From NCBI GenBank assembly GCA_046074525.1, contig JBJTOK010000038.1, positions 62,001 to 126,000 on the forward strand: 64,000 nt of DNA, read 5' to 3'. Below the pieces are notes generated by a model, which made no database searches, was not told where the DNA came from, and saw only the letters and a program-made list of their open reading frames with translations. Both the position numbers and the translations under genes were made by a program. This stretch comes from JAHEZL01 sp046074525 (GTDB lineage: Bacteria; Bacteroidota; Bacteroidia; Flavobacteriales_C; GCA-002722245). Numbering within the stretch: the first letter of the stretch is position 1; each line of letters starts with the position of its first letter. This document shows positions 44,423-52,862 of this stretch, piece by piece.

Positions 44423-44916
44423 CGATTGTTCCTCACCATCTCACCAAAATCCCATTTCCTCAACAATGCGTCAATAGTTTGAGCAATACGCTTTTCCTTG
44501 GTGGGAGAGGTTTTGGCGCTTTCTATCCATTTAGAGAAATAGTTACGGTGGCCGGGAGCCAGTGAATTGAATTGTTTCAGCGCATCCGGTTCTTCGTTGA
44601 GACAGGCCATGAGATCAGCGTCCATTTCCAGCTTCGCTTTGTCTTCCTGCAATTGAACTGTTAATTCATCTCCCTCTCCTTTTTTAATGGCTTTTCTCAT
44701 TGTGGCATTGAGGGCCATAATGAAATTTCCTTCGCCCATTGGAAGCAAAGCCACACCTTTGATTGCATAATTATCCAGTTTGCCCTTTACGCGAAAGGAT
44801 TTTTTATTTCCCGGTTTTAGTTTTTCAGCAATTGCAGCGGGAATTTCGATGTAGGTCCAGCCAGTTTTTTCTCCCTGGTTTTGAAATCGGAGTATTTCAA
44901 CCTGGATTTTTATCAT
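44416..44916 (-). CDS. YdeI/OmpD-associated DUF1905 protein
   Basis: A 166-aa protein with a DUF1905 beta domain at residues 1-90 (TGWTYIEIPAAIAEKLKPGN) and a C-terminal YdeI-like helical segment (HRNYFSKWIESAKTSPTKEK). These occur in Bacteroidota as small soluble proteins of unknown function. It overlaps the end of the DUF4421 gene by 20 nt; it is the last gene of a minus-strand operon starting near 47861. Confidence 0.8.
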   Translation of the reverse strand: MIKIQVEILRFQNQGEKTGWTYIEIPAAIAEKLKPGNKKSFRVKGKLDNYAIKGVALLPMGEGNFIMALNATMRKAIKKGEGDELTVQLQEDKAKLEMDADLMACLNEEPDALKQFNSLAPGHRNYFSKWIESAKTSPTKEKRIAQTIDALLRKWDFGEMVRNNRS

Positions 44917-45934
44917 AACGGATTTTATCTAAACTGAAACGATGCGCATACATGAGATTCATGGTGCCGAAAGAATAATGAAAAGTGCTGCCTAACCTCT
45001 TTCCCAGAGGGATATTATCAGAAATAAATACGAGTCCGTAATAGTTTTTGTCGTTGTTGTATCCAGCTGCTCCCCGACTTAAAAAATTGAAATTCAGTCC
45101 GGGGTGAGTTCGGGGTGCGGGATTTCCTTCAATAAGATAGTTGTAAGTCTGACCTACCACGAATACTGTTCCCGACAATGAGGCAAACCAGTGTTTTTTG
45201 AATATATAAGTGTAAGCATATCCTCCACCCAAACCCAGAGTAAAAGTGGTAATGCTTTGTACACGTTGTTCGGGAGTATAGTCGGCCTTAAGCGCCGACG
45301 GTAATAAGGCTGAGTCTCCTGTAACATGAAACCCCGACCAGTTAACCCCCATTATTGGAGCACCTGAACTCTTTATCTGGCGGTCGGTTTGTGAAAAGGA
45401 GGCTTTATAAGAAAAACGCCTTTTGTTCAGGTTGAAATACATTACCCCACCAAAAGATGCTACATCAAGATCAGACCTGCGATAAAAGGCATTAGCATTG
45501 TTCCACTTCGGTATAATGCTGTTGGAATTAGCAAGGTAATATCCTTTGTAAAACTGGAACCAAACGTCGGTCACCGTGCGGCGGCCATACATATTGAGCC
45601 GGATATCAAAATGATCGGTCTTCCCTTTCTTATATTCATTTACTGGAAAAGGTGTTATCAATGTAGCAAGTAAGTTGAACCATTTGTAGCTTACTCCGAA
45701 GCCGATTCTGAATGGATTGTTGATTTTATAATCAAGTATTTTATGACTCCCGTCGTATTGAGTAATGCTGTTCGACTTAAAGTTTCCGTAGCATTTTAGG
45801 GTAATGTCGTGGCGGAATGATTTGATGTATGCCGTATCAAACTTCACATCTCCATCTTTTTTCTTCTTTTCCTTTTTCTGTGCGAAGAGAAAGACAGGAG
45901 CAAAAAGCAATATCAATAGTATATTTCTTATCAC
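44897..45934 (-). CDS. DUF4421 outer-membrane protein
   Basis: GTG 45934 is chosen: it forms a GTGA overlap with the TGA stop of the upstream gene and gives a signal peptide MIRNILLILLFAPVFLFAQ, while the longer reading (from 46015) lies in that gene. The 345-aa product has regular amphipathic beta strands and Gly/aromatic residues (RIGFGVSYKWFNLLATL, GLGGGYAYTYIFKKHWFA), as expected of an outer-membrane barrel. It matches the DUF4421 pattern; function unknown. Confidence 0.8.
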   Translation of the reverse strand: MIRNILLILLFAPVFLFAQKKEKKKKDGDVKFDTAYIKSFRHDITLKCYGNFKSNSITQYDGSHKILDYKINNPFRIGFGVSYKWFNLLATLITPFPVNEYKKGKTDHFDIRLNMYGRRTVTDVWFQFYKGYYLANSNSIIPKWNNANAFYRRSDLDVASFGGVMYFNLNKRRFSYKASFSQTDRQIKSSGAPIMGVNWSGFHVTGDSALLPSALKADYTPEQRVQSITTFTLGLGGGYAYTYIFKKHWFASLSGTVFVVGQTYNYLIEGNPAPRTHPGLNFNFLSRGAAGYNNDKNYYGLVFISDNIPLGKRLGSTFHYSFGTMNLMYAHRFSLDKIRYDKNPG

Positions 45935-46758
45935 AACAACGACATATTCAACATATTCATCAATTGTGATGAACGATTGGCTGCATAACTTTTTCCATTT
46001 AAAGTCGCTACCCACTGAATTCCTCGAACGGCATTTGTTAAAAATATTTCATCAGCATTTTTCAGCATTTCGGCGTCAATCTGACCCTCCTTGATTTTTC
46101 CGGGAAGCATTTCCAGCAGTACTTTTCTCATCACACCATCAATACAGCCCTCGTCGAGATTGGGTGTAATAACCTGATCCCCCATTACTACAAAAACATT
46201 GGAACTTACAGCCTCGCTGGCCCTTCCGGCATCATTGAGAATAATAACATCGTCGAAATTGTTTTTCTCAGCAAATAAGCCTGCCAATATAAAAGGCAGT
46301 GAATTGGTGGTTTTAAGGTTGGAAAATTTCTGGCGACTTCTCAGCACATCGCTGTAAATGCCGATGTTTAGTCCTTTCACATTCAGCTCATATGTGCTTT
46401 TATCAAGTGGCAATCCTTCGATTAGAAAAGCGCATTTGTGTCGGTTAGGAACATACAATCCCGGTGAATCCCGGTAAATCGTGAGCCGCAAACGGGCATC
46501 GGGGAAATTATTTCTTACAAAAACCTTCTGCAACTGGTTTTCCCAGAAGGCCTTGTCCATATTACTTGAATCAAATTGAAGAAAATCGAGAGTATGCTGC
46601 AAGCGCTGATAATGCTTATCCCAAAAAAGGACTTTACTGTTGCTAACCCTCAATGTTTCAAAAAGAGCATCTCCAAATTTAAAGGCACGATTGGTGGAAC
46701 TGAAAAGCTTTTCGCCATCTTCCACCAAAAATCCATTATAGTTGGAGTAAATATGCAT
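45931..46758 (-). CDS. Class IV aminotransferase (aminodeoxychorismate lyase-like)
   Basis: A 275-aa PLP enzyme. Characteristic segments are NRAFKFGDALFETLR near 20-34, LKTTNSLPFILAGLFAEKN (PLP-Lys region) near 148-166 and NDAGRASEAVSSNVFVV near 174-190. These fit branched-chain aminotransferase or 4-amino-4-deoxychorismate lyase (PabC). The latter is preferred because of the short length and EAVSSNVF; no companion pabA/B is present. It forms a GTGA overlap with the DUF4421 gene. Confidence 0.88.
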   Translation of the reverse strand: MHIYSNYNGFLVEDGEKLFSSTNRAFKFGDALFETLRVSNSKVLFWDKHYQRLQHTLDFLQFDSSNMDKAFWENQLQKVFVRNNFPDARLRLTIYRDSPGLYVPNRHKCAFLIEGLPLDKSTYELNVKGLNIGIYSDVLRSRQKFSNLKTTNSLPFILAGLFAEKNNFDDVIILNDAGRASEAVSSNVFVVMGDQVITPNLDEGCIDGVMRKVLLEMLPGKIKEGQIDAEMLKNADEIFLTNAVRGIQWVATLNGKSYAANRSSQLMNMLNMSLL

Positions 46759-46764
46759 GTATCG

Positions 46765-47247
46765 TTAATCAATAAGATCTAATATAGAAAGTTTCATTTG
46801 ATTCACATCAATTTTGATCCCTTTTACTCCTGCTCCTTCTGCACAAATAATATCGCGTTGCTTGTCGCCAATGAAATAGGATTTTAAAGGATCAATGTTG
46901 TATTTTGCCAGGGCGCGCTCCACCATCAATGAGCCTGGTTTTCGGCACATGCATTTTTGTAAATCACTGTGGTGCGGACAGTAGTATATCTCTGTAATTG
47001 GGGTTCCGTTTTTTTTAAAGCCTTCCTCCACATGAACGTGGATACGCTCCACATCCTCAGAGCTAAAACGATTTTTATCAATCCCTCCCTGATTGGTGAT
47101 TACGATGATTTGATAACCTCGCTTCGTGACTTCTTTCGCGATGTCGAAAAGGTTATCCAGAAAACGGAAATCCTCCATCCTGTATATATAGTCATCGGGA
47201 TCATAATTGATGACTCCGTCACGGTCTAAAAAAATTGCTTTGTTCAT
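46765..47247 (-). CDS. gmhB: HAD phosphatase, GmhB/histidinol-phosphatase type
   Basis: A 160-aa enzyme with FLDRDGVINYDPDDYIY (catalytic Asp7/9 region), VITNQGGIDKNRFS near 50, the zinc-binding HHSDLQKCMCRKPG near 92-105 (His/Cys cluster) and FIGDKQRDI near 122. These mark D,D-heptose 1,7-bisphosphate phosphatases, used in lipopolysaccharide heptose synthesis; histidinol phosphatases share the motifs. It overlaps the upstream rhomboid gene by 4 nt (ATGA). Confidence 0.88.
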   Translation of the reverse strand: MNKAIFLDRDGVINYDPDDYIYRMEDFRFLDNLFDIAKEVTKRGYQIIVITNQGGIDKNRFSSEDVERIHVHVEEGFKKNGTPITEIYYCPHHSDLQKCMCRKPGSLMVERALAKYNIDPLKSYFIGDKQRDIICAEGAGVKGIKIDVNQMKLSILDLID

Positions 47248-47861
47248 CGTAGTAATTCTTGAACGATATTAATAAAACGGGGAAACAATTCGGGCTTCAT
47301 GACAATTGGGAAAATGAAGCCGAAAATAGATCCCCAGAAATGTGCGTCGTGACCGATGTTGTCGCGTCCTTTGTTGCTCATGTAAGCCGACAGCACCAGG
47401 TAAATCACCCCAAAAACCACTGATGGCATTGGGATGATAAAGAACATAATGCTTCCTTCGGGATGAAGCAATATACTCGCGAAAACCACAGCACTTACTG
47501 CTCCCGAAGCTCCCAGCGCATTGTAACTATGATTATCCTTATGCTTCGCAATCGAATAGATAGAACTAAAAATCATTCCCATGAAATACAAAAGCAGGAA
47601 ATAGATCATGCCTTTTTCAGGATTGAATAGTATTTGAAAATCATACTCAATTTGTCTCCCGAAAGAATACAAAGCAAGCATGTTAAAAATCAAATGCATC
47701 CAATCCGCATGCAAAAAGCCATGCGTCACAATCCGGTAATACTGCTTCTGGTGGATGACCTGGTACGGATTCAAAATGTACTTATACACCAGTTCCGACC
47801 GGGTGAAGGCCAGATAGGAAAACAAGGCAGTAGCTATTACAATAATGAGGGTAATGCTCAT
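47244..47861 (-). CDS. Rhomboid-family intramembrane serine protease
   Basis: A 205-aa membrane protein with six helices. Serine in GASGAVSAVVFA near 115 and histidine in HDAHFWGSIFGFIFP near 180 form the dyad; HADWMHLIFNMLALYSFG near 55 is the usual N-terminal loop/helix signature. It cuts membrane proteins within their transmembrane segments. The first gene of a run including gmhB, the aminotransferase, DUF4421 and YdeI proteins with overlaps of 4-20 nt (6-nt gap between gmhB and the aminotransferase). Confidence 0.92.
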   Translation of the reverse strand: MSITLIIVIATALFSYLAFTRSELVYKYILNPYQVIHQKQYYRIVTHGFLHADWMHLIFNMLALYSFGRQIEYDFQILFNPEKGMIYFLLLYFMGMIFSSIYSIAKHKDNHSYNALGASGAVSAVVFASILLHPEGSIMFFIIPMPSVVFGVIYLVLSAYMSNKGRDNIGHDAHFWGSIFGFIFPIVMKPELFPRFINIVQELLR

Positions 47862-47864
47862 TTC

Positions 47865-48374
47865 TTACTCCTCAAACTCTTCAGCTCTTTTAAGGGCTTT
47901 TTTCTTTTTACTTTTTTTCGAAGCTGTTTTAACATCTTCTAAAGTACCATCTTCAGTGTATGGAAAAACCTCGGTAACAGTGGTTTTTGTGATTGCTGGC
48001 AATTCCCAATCAACAACAGAACCTTCCATTCTCTCCTCAATTTTCATGCAGGCATCTTTCAAAGATTCAGCTGCGATAAGGTAGTTTTCGGTCACAGCTC
48101 TTTCTTTTCCGGAGTCAGCATCAACTGATTTGTAGGTGATTTTAGCCTTAAAATAAGACTCTGCACTTTCGTCGAAAACGATATCGCTGATATTTGTCTT
48201 CACACAAGTCAGCAAATTGTACTCAGGGATAACTTCCTCCAAAGCGGCCTGTAAGCGGGCTTCAGCTTCGGTAAATGACATTGAGTTTAAAACATAGCTC
48301 TCGCTTTTCTTGTAGATGCTTCCGTTCTCAGCTTGCTTGAGGTAGCTGATTTTACATATAAACCAATTTGACAT
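47865..48374 (-). CDS. DUF4494 protein
   Basis: ATG 48374 (MSNWFICKISYLKQ) is preferred to one at 48401, as WFICKISY is the family N-terminus. A 169-aa protein: alpha+beta fold to about residue 125 and a Lys-rich C-terminus (ASKKSKKKKALKRAEEFEE). DUF4494 is restricted to Bacteroidota and unknown in function. It is a soluble protein. It lies 3 nt from the rhomboid gene, so it may be the operon's first gene. Confidence 0.88.
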   Translation of the reverse strand: MSNWFICKISYLKQAENGSIYKKSESYVLNSMSFTEAEARLQAALEEVIPEYNLLTCVKTNISDIVFDESAESYFKAKITYKSVDADSGKERAVTENYLIAAESLKDACMKIEERMEGSVVDWELPAITKTTVTEVFPYTEDGTLEDVKTASKKSKKKKALKRAEEFEE

Positions 48375-48442
48375 GCGGTAGATTTTTAAATTATTAAGCA
48401 ACCAAAATTAGACTTTCCACTTTACACTTTAAACTTTTTTTC

Positions 48443-48450
48443 TACATTTG
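48443..48450 (+). promoter_or_regulatory. -7 box TACATTTG of dihydroorotase-like gene
   Basis: A TAnnTTTG match ending 11 nt before ATG 48462; a leader of only about 5 nt is expected. Confidence 0.45.
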
Positions 48451-48461
48451 ACAAAATTAAA

Positions 48462-49724
48462 ATGCCAATGGATCTTCTGATAAAGAAAGCTACTGTAATT
48501 GATCCAAACTCTCCTTTCAACAATAAGCAAGTCGACATATTCATCAAAGCCGGTAAAATCGAGGGAATCGGCAAGATCACTAAAAAAGGCGTTAAAACCA
48601 TTGAATCCCCGAAACTCTGTGTTTCTCCGGGCTGGCTGGATGTGAATGCCAACTTCTGTGATCCCGGAAATGAACATAAAGAAACGCTGGCCAACGGAAT
48701 TTTAACTGCCGCCAAGGGTGGCTATACCGGCGTGATCCTCTCTCCTTCCACTCAACCGGCTATTGATAGCAAATCCGGCGTGGAGTACATTGTTAATCAA
48801 TGCACAAAAAATACAGTAGATGTTTTCCCAATGGGAAATCTTTCTGCAAAAGGAGGCAACAAAGACCTAAGTGAAATGTACGATATGCAGCAATCGGGAG
48901 CCATTGCATTCTCCGACGGCAAGCACGCTATCAGCAATGCTGAGCTGGTAAAGCTGGCTCTGCTCTACACTAAAAAATTCAACTCTATTATAGTTTTGTA
49001 TTCCGAAGATCAGCATCTGGCTAACGACGGGATGGTGAATGAAGGAAAGGCAAGTGCGGGACTCGGACTGAAAACGCGTCCGTCAATTGCTGAGGAAGTG
49101 GCTGTAGCTACCAACATCGCTATACTGGAATATACTGAGGGCCGACTTCATCTCTCCATGGTATCCACCACTAGAGCTGTCGAACTTATAAAGGCGGCGA
49201 AAAAAAATAAGCTGAATATTTCTGCCGATGCAGCGGTACTGAACCTGGTGCTTAATGATTCGGCAATGGAAAGCTTTAATTCCAACTTGAAAGTATTGCC
49301 TCCGCTGCGAGATGAGAAAGATAGAAAAGCATTAATCGCCGGACTCAAATCGGGAGCCATTGATTTCATTAGCAGCAACTACGAGCCGCAAAACATCGAG
49401 AACAAATGTTGTGAATTTGATCAGGCAAGCTTTGGTGCTGCGATTATGGAGACAGCTTTTGCAGCCCTGAATACTCATGTTGGTAAAGAATTGGGCTTGC
49501 CTCTGCTCATTGAAAAATTGTCTGTTGCTCCGCGCAAAGCTTTCAATATAGAAGTACCAAAAATTAAAGTGGGTGAAAAAGCCAATGTCACTTTGTTTGA
49601 TCCTTCTGTAACATGGGAAGTAAAAGAAAAAGAATTGCAGTCGCTTTCTAAAAACAATCCTTTCATCGGGAAAAAGCTGGAAGGGAAAGTGATCGGAGTT
49701 TATAATAACGGTAAACTTCTGTAA
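48462..49724 (+). CDS. Dihydroorotase-like protein lacking the metal ligands
   Basis: A 420-aa amidohydrolase-fold protein that aligns along its length with dihydroorotases: PGWLDVNANFCDPGNEHKE, KGGYTGVILSPSTQPAIDSK, YSEDQHLANDG, LHLSMVSTTRAVELIKAAKK, LPPLRDEKDRKALI. However, the metal-binding residues are replaced: the H-x-H after the first strand is NAN, the HxEDxxL His is Tyr, the PHH of the next strand is AVL, and the TDHAPH Asp-His is SNYEPQ. It thus should not bind zinc. Non-catalytic homologues can associate with aspartate transcarbamylase (PyrC'); that role is inferred. A true PyrC would be elsewhere. Confidence 0.85.
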   Translation: MPMDLLIKKATVIDPNSPFNNKQVDIFIKAGKIEGIGKITKKGVKTIESPKLCVSPGWLDVNANFCDPGNEHKETLANGILTAAKGGYTGVILSPSTQPAIDSKSGVEYIVNQCTKNTVDVFPMGNLSAKGGNKDLSEMYDMQQSGAIAFSDGKHAISNAELVKLALLYTKKFNSIIVLYSEDQHLANDGMVNEGKASAGLGLKTRPSIAEEVAVATNIAILEYTEGRLHLSMVSTTRAVELIKAAKKNKLNISADAAVLNLVLNDSAMESFNSNLKVLPPLRDEKDRKALIAGLKSGAIDFISSNYEPQNIENKCCEFDQASFGAAIMETAFAALNTHVGKELGLPLLIEKLSVAPRKAFNIEVPKIKVGEKANVTLFDPSVTWEVKEKELQSLSKNNPFIGKKLEGKVIGVYNNGKLL

Positions 49725-49857
49725 ACGCAGGATTTAACCCACCTCTATTAAATCATCCCTTTTTTCTTTTCCACAAAATTTAGTGAATAAGTAAATCGCA
49801 AGGCTATTGTGAAATAGAATTTATATTAAAACATTTACGTTATACGTTTAGGCTAGC

Positions 49858-51261
49858 ATGGAAGAAAACGAATTTCACGACGAGAACGAAGGGATCAACA
49901 ACGACATAGAGCGTTTCGAGCAGATGATCGCGAGAAATGACTTGTACTACTTCGATCGCGAAAAATTTTCCGACATCATTGAACATTACGCCCACCAGAA
50001 AGATTTTCAAAGAGCAATGCTCGTGCTGAAATATGCCAAATCGCAACATCCTGAATCCAAAGAATTACTGCTTTCCGAAGTTCAGATACTTACCGGAAAT
50101 TATAAGTTCAAAAAAGCATTGCGTCTTCTCGCCCAATTGGAACATGAGTTGCCGTGGAATGCGGAAGTTTACCTCACAAAAGCGACAGTGCTCAGCAAAT
50201 TAAAGTCGCACGAAAAAGCCATTCAATATCTCAAGAAGGCTTTGCAATATGCAGAGCATAAAGATGAAGTTTACATTCTTCTTGCATTTGAATACCAGTT
50301 TTTAAACAACTACGATAAAGCCATTGATAATTTTAAGAAAGCACTGAAGGACAATCCTGATAATGAAGCTGCTTTGTATGAATTATCATACTGTTTCGAC
50401 ACCCTCGACAGAACGGAAGAAGGCATTGAGTTCTACATGGAATTCATTGATACCAATCCCTACAGCGAGGCTTCTTGGTACAATCTCGGAAATCTATATA
50501 GTAAAATTTCCAAGTTAGAGGAAGCAATTGACGCCTTTGATTTTGTAATTGCCATCAACGAATATTTCACTGCTGCCTATTTCAGTAAAGCAAATTTATT
50601 GGCACACATGGAGAAATACGAAGAGGCCATCGCTATTTATAAAGAAACCTTTGATCAGGAAAGTCCGAACGGCGTGGTATTTTGCAACATCGCCGAGTGC
50701 TACGAAAAGATGAATAACTTCGCTCTTGCCCTGGAATACTACGACAAAGCGATATCACTGGAACCTGAATACGGCGACTCTTGGTTGGGTAAAGCCATCT
50801 GTCTGGATGAGTTGGGCAGAGTTGAAGATGCATTCAAATGCCTGCAAAAGGCACTCGATATTGACAAGGAAAATGCCGACTACTGGTATGCTTTCGCTGA
50901 AATTGAAGATAAACTTGGTCGTACTGAAGATGCTATAGCTTCTTTCGGAAAAGCACTGTCGCTCAATTCCGAAGATCCTGAAATGTATCTGGAGTATGCT
51001 GATTTATTAATGAAAGTGAACGATTTCAATTCCACTATTGATGCCATCCACCAGGGAATGATGGAACACTCTGATTTCCATAGATTCCATTACTATCTCA
51101 CTGCAGTGTATCTGGAGAAAGGATCTTTCAATAAGGCTTACGAACATTTTGAAAAAGGATTGATCATGAATGCGAAGGACTATCACTTCCTTTTTCAAAT
51201 CCAACCTGAAGCAAGCAGCAACCAGAATATTCTGGAGTTGATTGATTTGTATAACAATTAA
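49858..51261 (+). CDS. TPR-repeat protein
   Basis: A 467-aa cytoplasmic protein with no signal peptide. An acidic N-terminus (EENEFHDENEGINNDIERFE) is followed by about ten TPR units (e.g. YILLAFEYQFLNNYDKAIDN, YYWYAFAEIEDKLGRTEDA-like segments, AYEHFEKGL). The repeats form a protein-binding superhelix. It is a conserved type in Bacteroidota; partners are unknown. Single gene, with an inverted-repeat element starting 33 nt after its stop. Confidence 0.88.
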   Translation: MEENEFHDENEGINNDIERFEQMIARNDLYYFDREKFSDIIEHYAHQKDFQRAMLVLKYAKSQHPESKELLLSEVQILTGNYKFKKALRLLAQLEHELPWNAEVYLTKATVLSKLKSHEKAIQYLKKALQYAEHKDEVYILLAFEYQFLNNYDKAIDNFKKALKDNPDNEAALYELSYCFDTLDRTEEGIEFYMEFIDTNPYSEASWYNLGNLYSKISKLEEAIDAFDFVIAINEYFTAAYFSKANLLAHMEKYEEAIAIYKETFDQESPNGVVFCNIAECYEKMNNFALALEYYDKAISLEPEYGDSWLGKAICLDELGRVEDAFKCLQKALDIDKENADYWYAFAEIEDKLGRTEDAIASFGKALSLNSEDPEMYLEYADLLMKVNDFNSTIDAIHQGMMEHSDFHRFHYYLTAVYLEKGSFNKAYEHFEKGLIMNAKDYHFLFQIQPEASSNQNILELIDLYNN

Positions 51262-51293
51262 AGATTTCTCCTCCGCCACTATTCTCACACGAT

Positions 51294-51770
51294 CGTCATT
51301 GCGAGAAATTTTCATACCCGAAAATTCGAAGCAATCCCTTATTTTTAGAAAATGAAGAAATTACTTTTCCTTTTTCTGATTTTTTCAATTCAGGTAAAAG
51401 CCCAAATTAACAGTGATTCTCTTTTAGGTGAGTGGTTTATCTGCGGCTCTTACTCTACATCAAATTTTATCTTAAACAAATCCAAACCACAGGAATGCAA
51501 GGGCAACGATACTCTGACTACATATCGTTTTTACAATACAAACACGACCATTCAAACCTTGACAATCAACCTGTCTTCCTCCACAAATGATAGCACCTGC
51601 TCTTCTCGAAGAAGCTATTGGCAGTGGCTGGGTGAGAACTCCTCGACAATAGACGGCAAAGGCTATTCCATTCAAAAATTATCGATCAATCAATTGGAAT
51701 TCACGGAGATCAAGAAAAAGAAAAAGGGATTGCTTCGAATTTTCGGGTACGAAAATTTCTCGCAATGACG
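51294..51770. mobile_element. 47-bp inverted repeats enclosing a small cargo gene
   Basis: Left arm 51294-51340 and right arm 51724-51770 are inverted copies, 46 of 47 identical (difference at 51314). The outer ends begin cgtcattgcgag, a common palindromic-repeat motif in bacteria. The 383-nt interior carries one ORF (51352-51768) that runs into the right arm. No transposase and no clear target-site duplication is seen; it may be a MITE-like or non-autonomous element. Confidence 0.65.
51352..51768 (+). CDS. Small secreted protein, lipocalin-like
   Basis: A 138-aa protein with a signal peptide (1-18, VKAQ). The mature part starts LLGEWFICGSYS, like the first strand of a lipocalin-type barrel, and continues in alternating beta pattern (TTIQTLTINLSS, YSIQKLSINQLEFTEI). 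The last ~14 residues (KGLLRIFGYENFSQ) are encoded by the right inverted repeat. The gene sits inside the inverted-repeat element and has no visible partner. Function unknown. Confidence 0.6.
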   Translation: MKKLLFLFLIFSIQVKAQINSDSLLGEWFICGSYSTSNFILNKSKPQECKGNDTLTTYRFYNTNTTIQTLTINLSSSTNDSTCSSRRSYWQWLGENSSTIDGKGYSIQKLSINQLEFTEIKKKKKGLLRIFGYENFSQ

Positions 51771-51812
51771 GACGCGAAGTATACACGCCTTCAAATACCA
51801 GAAAAACAAAGA

Positions 51813-52130
51813 TTAATAAGACTCCATCGTAGGATCCACATCCTCGGCCCACTCCAGAATACCACCACCTAAATTCATAAGGTTAGTATAGCCATAACGT
51901 TCTTCCAACGCAGCAATAACCGACGCCGAACGACGACCGCTTCTGCAATACACCACTACAGGTTTCTCTTTAGAAATTTTATCGAGATTGTTCAAAATCA
52001 AATTCATGGGAATGTGCTCTCCACCAATGGAAGCAATCTCCAACTCATAAGCCTCACGCACATCAATCAGTTGTATATCTTCGCCTTTATCGAGGCGTTC
52101 CTTCAATTCTAAAGCTGAAATATTATACAT
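51813..52130 (-). CDS. Rhodanese-domain protein
   Basis: A 105-aa single-domain protein. LIDVREAYELEIASI near 22 and the active-site loop VVYCRSGRRSASVI with catalytic Cys near residue 62 identify a rhodanese/PspE-like sulfurtransferase or sulfur carrier. It is cytoplasmic, as no signal is present. Divergent from the DedA gene. Confidence 0.92.
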   Translation of the reverse strand: MYNISALELKERLDKGEDIQLIDVREAYELEIASIGGEHIPMNLILNNLDKISKEKPVVVYCRSGRRSASVIAALEERYGYTNLMNLGGGILEWAEDVDPTMESY

Positions 52131-52211
52131 ATTATATTGTTTGAATCAAAAATAGAAAATAATAGCAACTTCCCTTTATCTTTTTATTTTTACCAAAACA
52201 TTCATCCCATC

Positions 52212-52862
52212 ATGATTTTTCAAGACCTTATCGATTTACTGACCAACCTGAAACCTACTATGGAAGGCTGGATCATGGAATATCAAACCACTACTTATTT
52301 TATACTGGCACTGATTATTTTTTGCGAAACCGGACTCATCGCATTACCGATTTTACCAGGAGACTCGCTCTTGTTCACTGCCGGACTATTGTGTAAAAGT
52401 CTGGGTGTATTAAATATATGGGTGCTTATTCCGCTTCTTTTCGGTGCGGCCATACTAGGTGATAACGTGAACTATTTCGTGGGTAAGTTTTTCGGCGAAA
52501 AAGTGTTTGAAATAAAATGGCTGAAAAGATTTATTAAAAGAGAATACCTTGATAAAACCCATCTCTTTTTTGAAAAGCATGGTGGAAAAACGATCATCAT
52601 GGCGCGCTTTGTTCCTATTGTGCGCACCTTCGCTCCTTTTGCGGCGGGTATCGGACAAATGAATTACGTGAAATACATCACCTTTTGTATCGTAGGTGGA
52701 ATTGCGTGGGTGAGCGGACTAACCCTTCTGGGATATTTCCTTGCAGAAAACGAATTCATTAATGTCAACTACGAAAAAGTAATCATGGGTATCATCGCCA
52801 TTTCGGTATTACCTATTGTTTTCTCTTTCCTGAAAAGCAAGTTTTCAAAATCGGATAAATAA
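52212..52862 (+). CDS. DedA-family membrane protein
   Basis: A 216-aa protein; ATG 52212 is preferred to the TTG at 52137. It has about five helices, with FCETGLIALPILPGDSLLFT near 38-57, ILGDNVNYFVGKFFGEKVFE near 88-107 and MARFVPIVRTFAPFAAGIGQ near 132-152. DedA proteins take part in membrane lipid flipping and pH/drug tolerance. Its TAA stop overlaps the aroE ATG, so the two are translationally coupled. Confidence 0.9.
   Translation: MIFQDLIDLLTNLKPTMEGWIMEYQTTTYFILALIIFCETGLIALPILPGDSLLFTAGLLCKSLGVLNIWVLIPLLFGAAILGDNVNYFVGKFFGEKVFEIKWLKRFIKREYLDKTHLFFEKHGGKTIIMARFVPIVRTFAPFAAGIGQMNYVKYITFCIVGGIAWVSGLTLLGYFLAENEFINVNYEKVIMGIIAISVLPIVFSFLKSKFSKSDK

Noticed and set aside
46969..46990. CGGACAG inside the gmhB-type gene
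   Set aside because: Within coding sequence and no second half-site 21 bp away.
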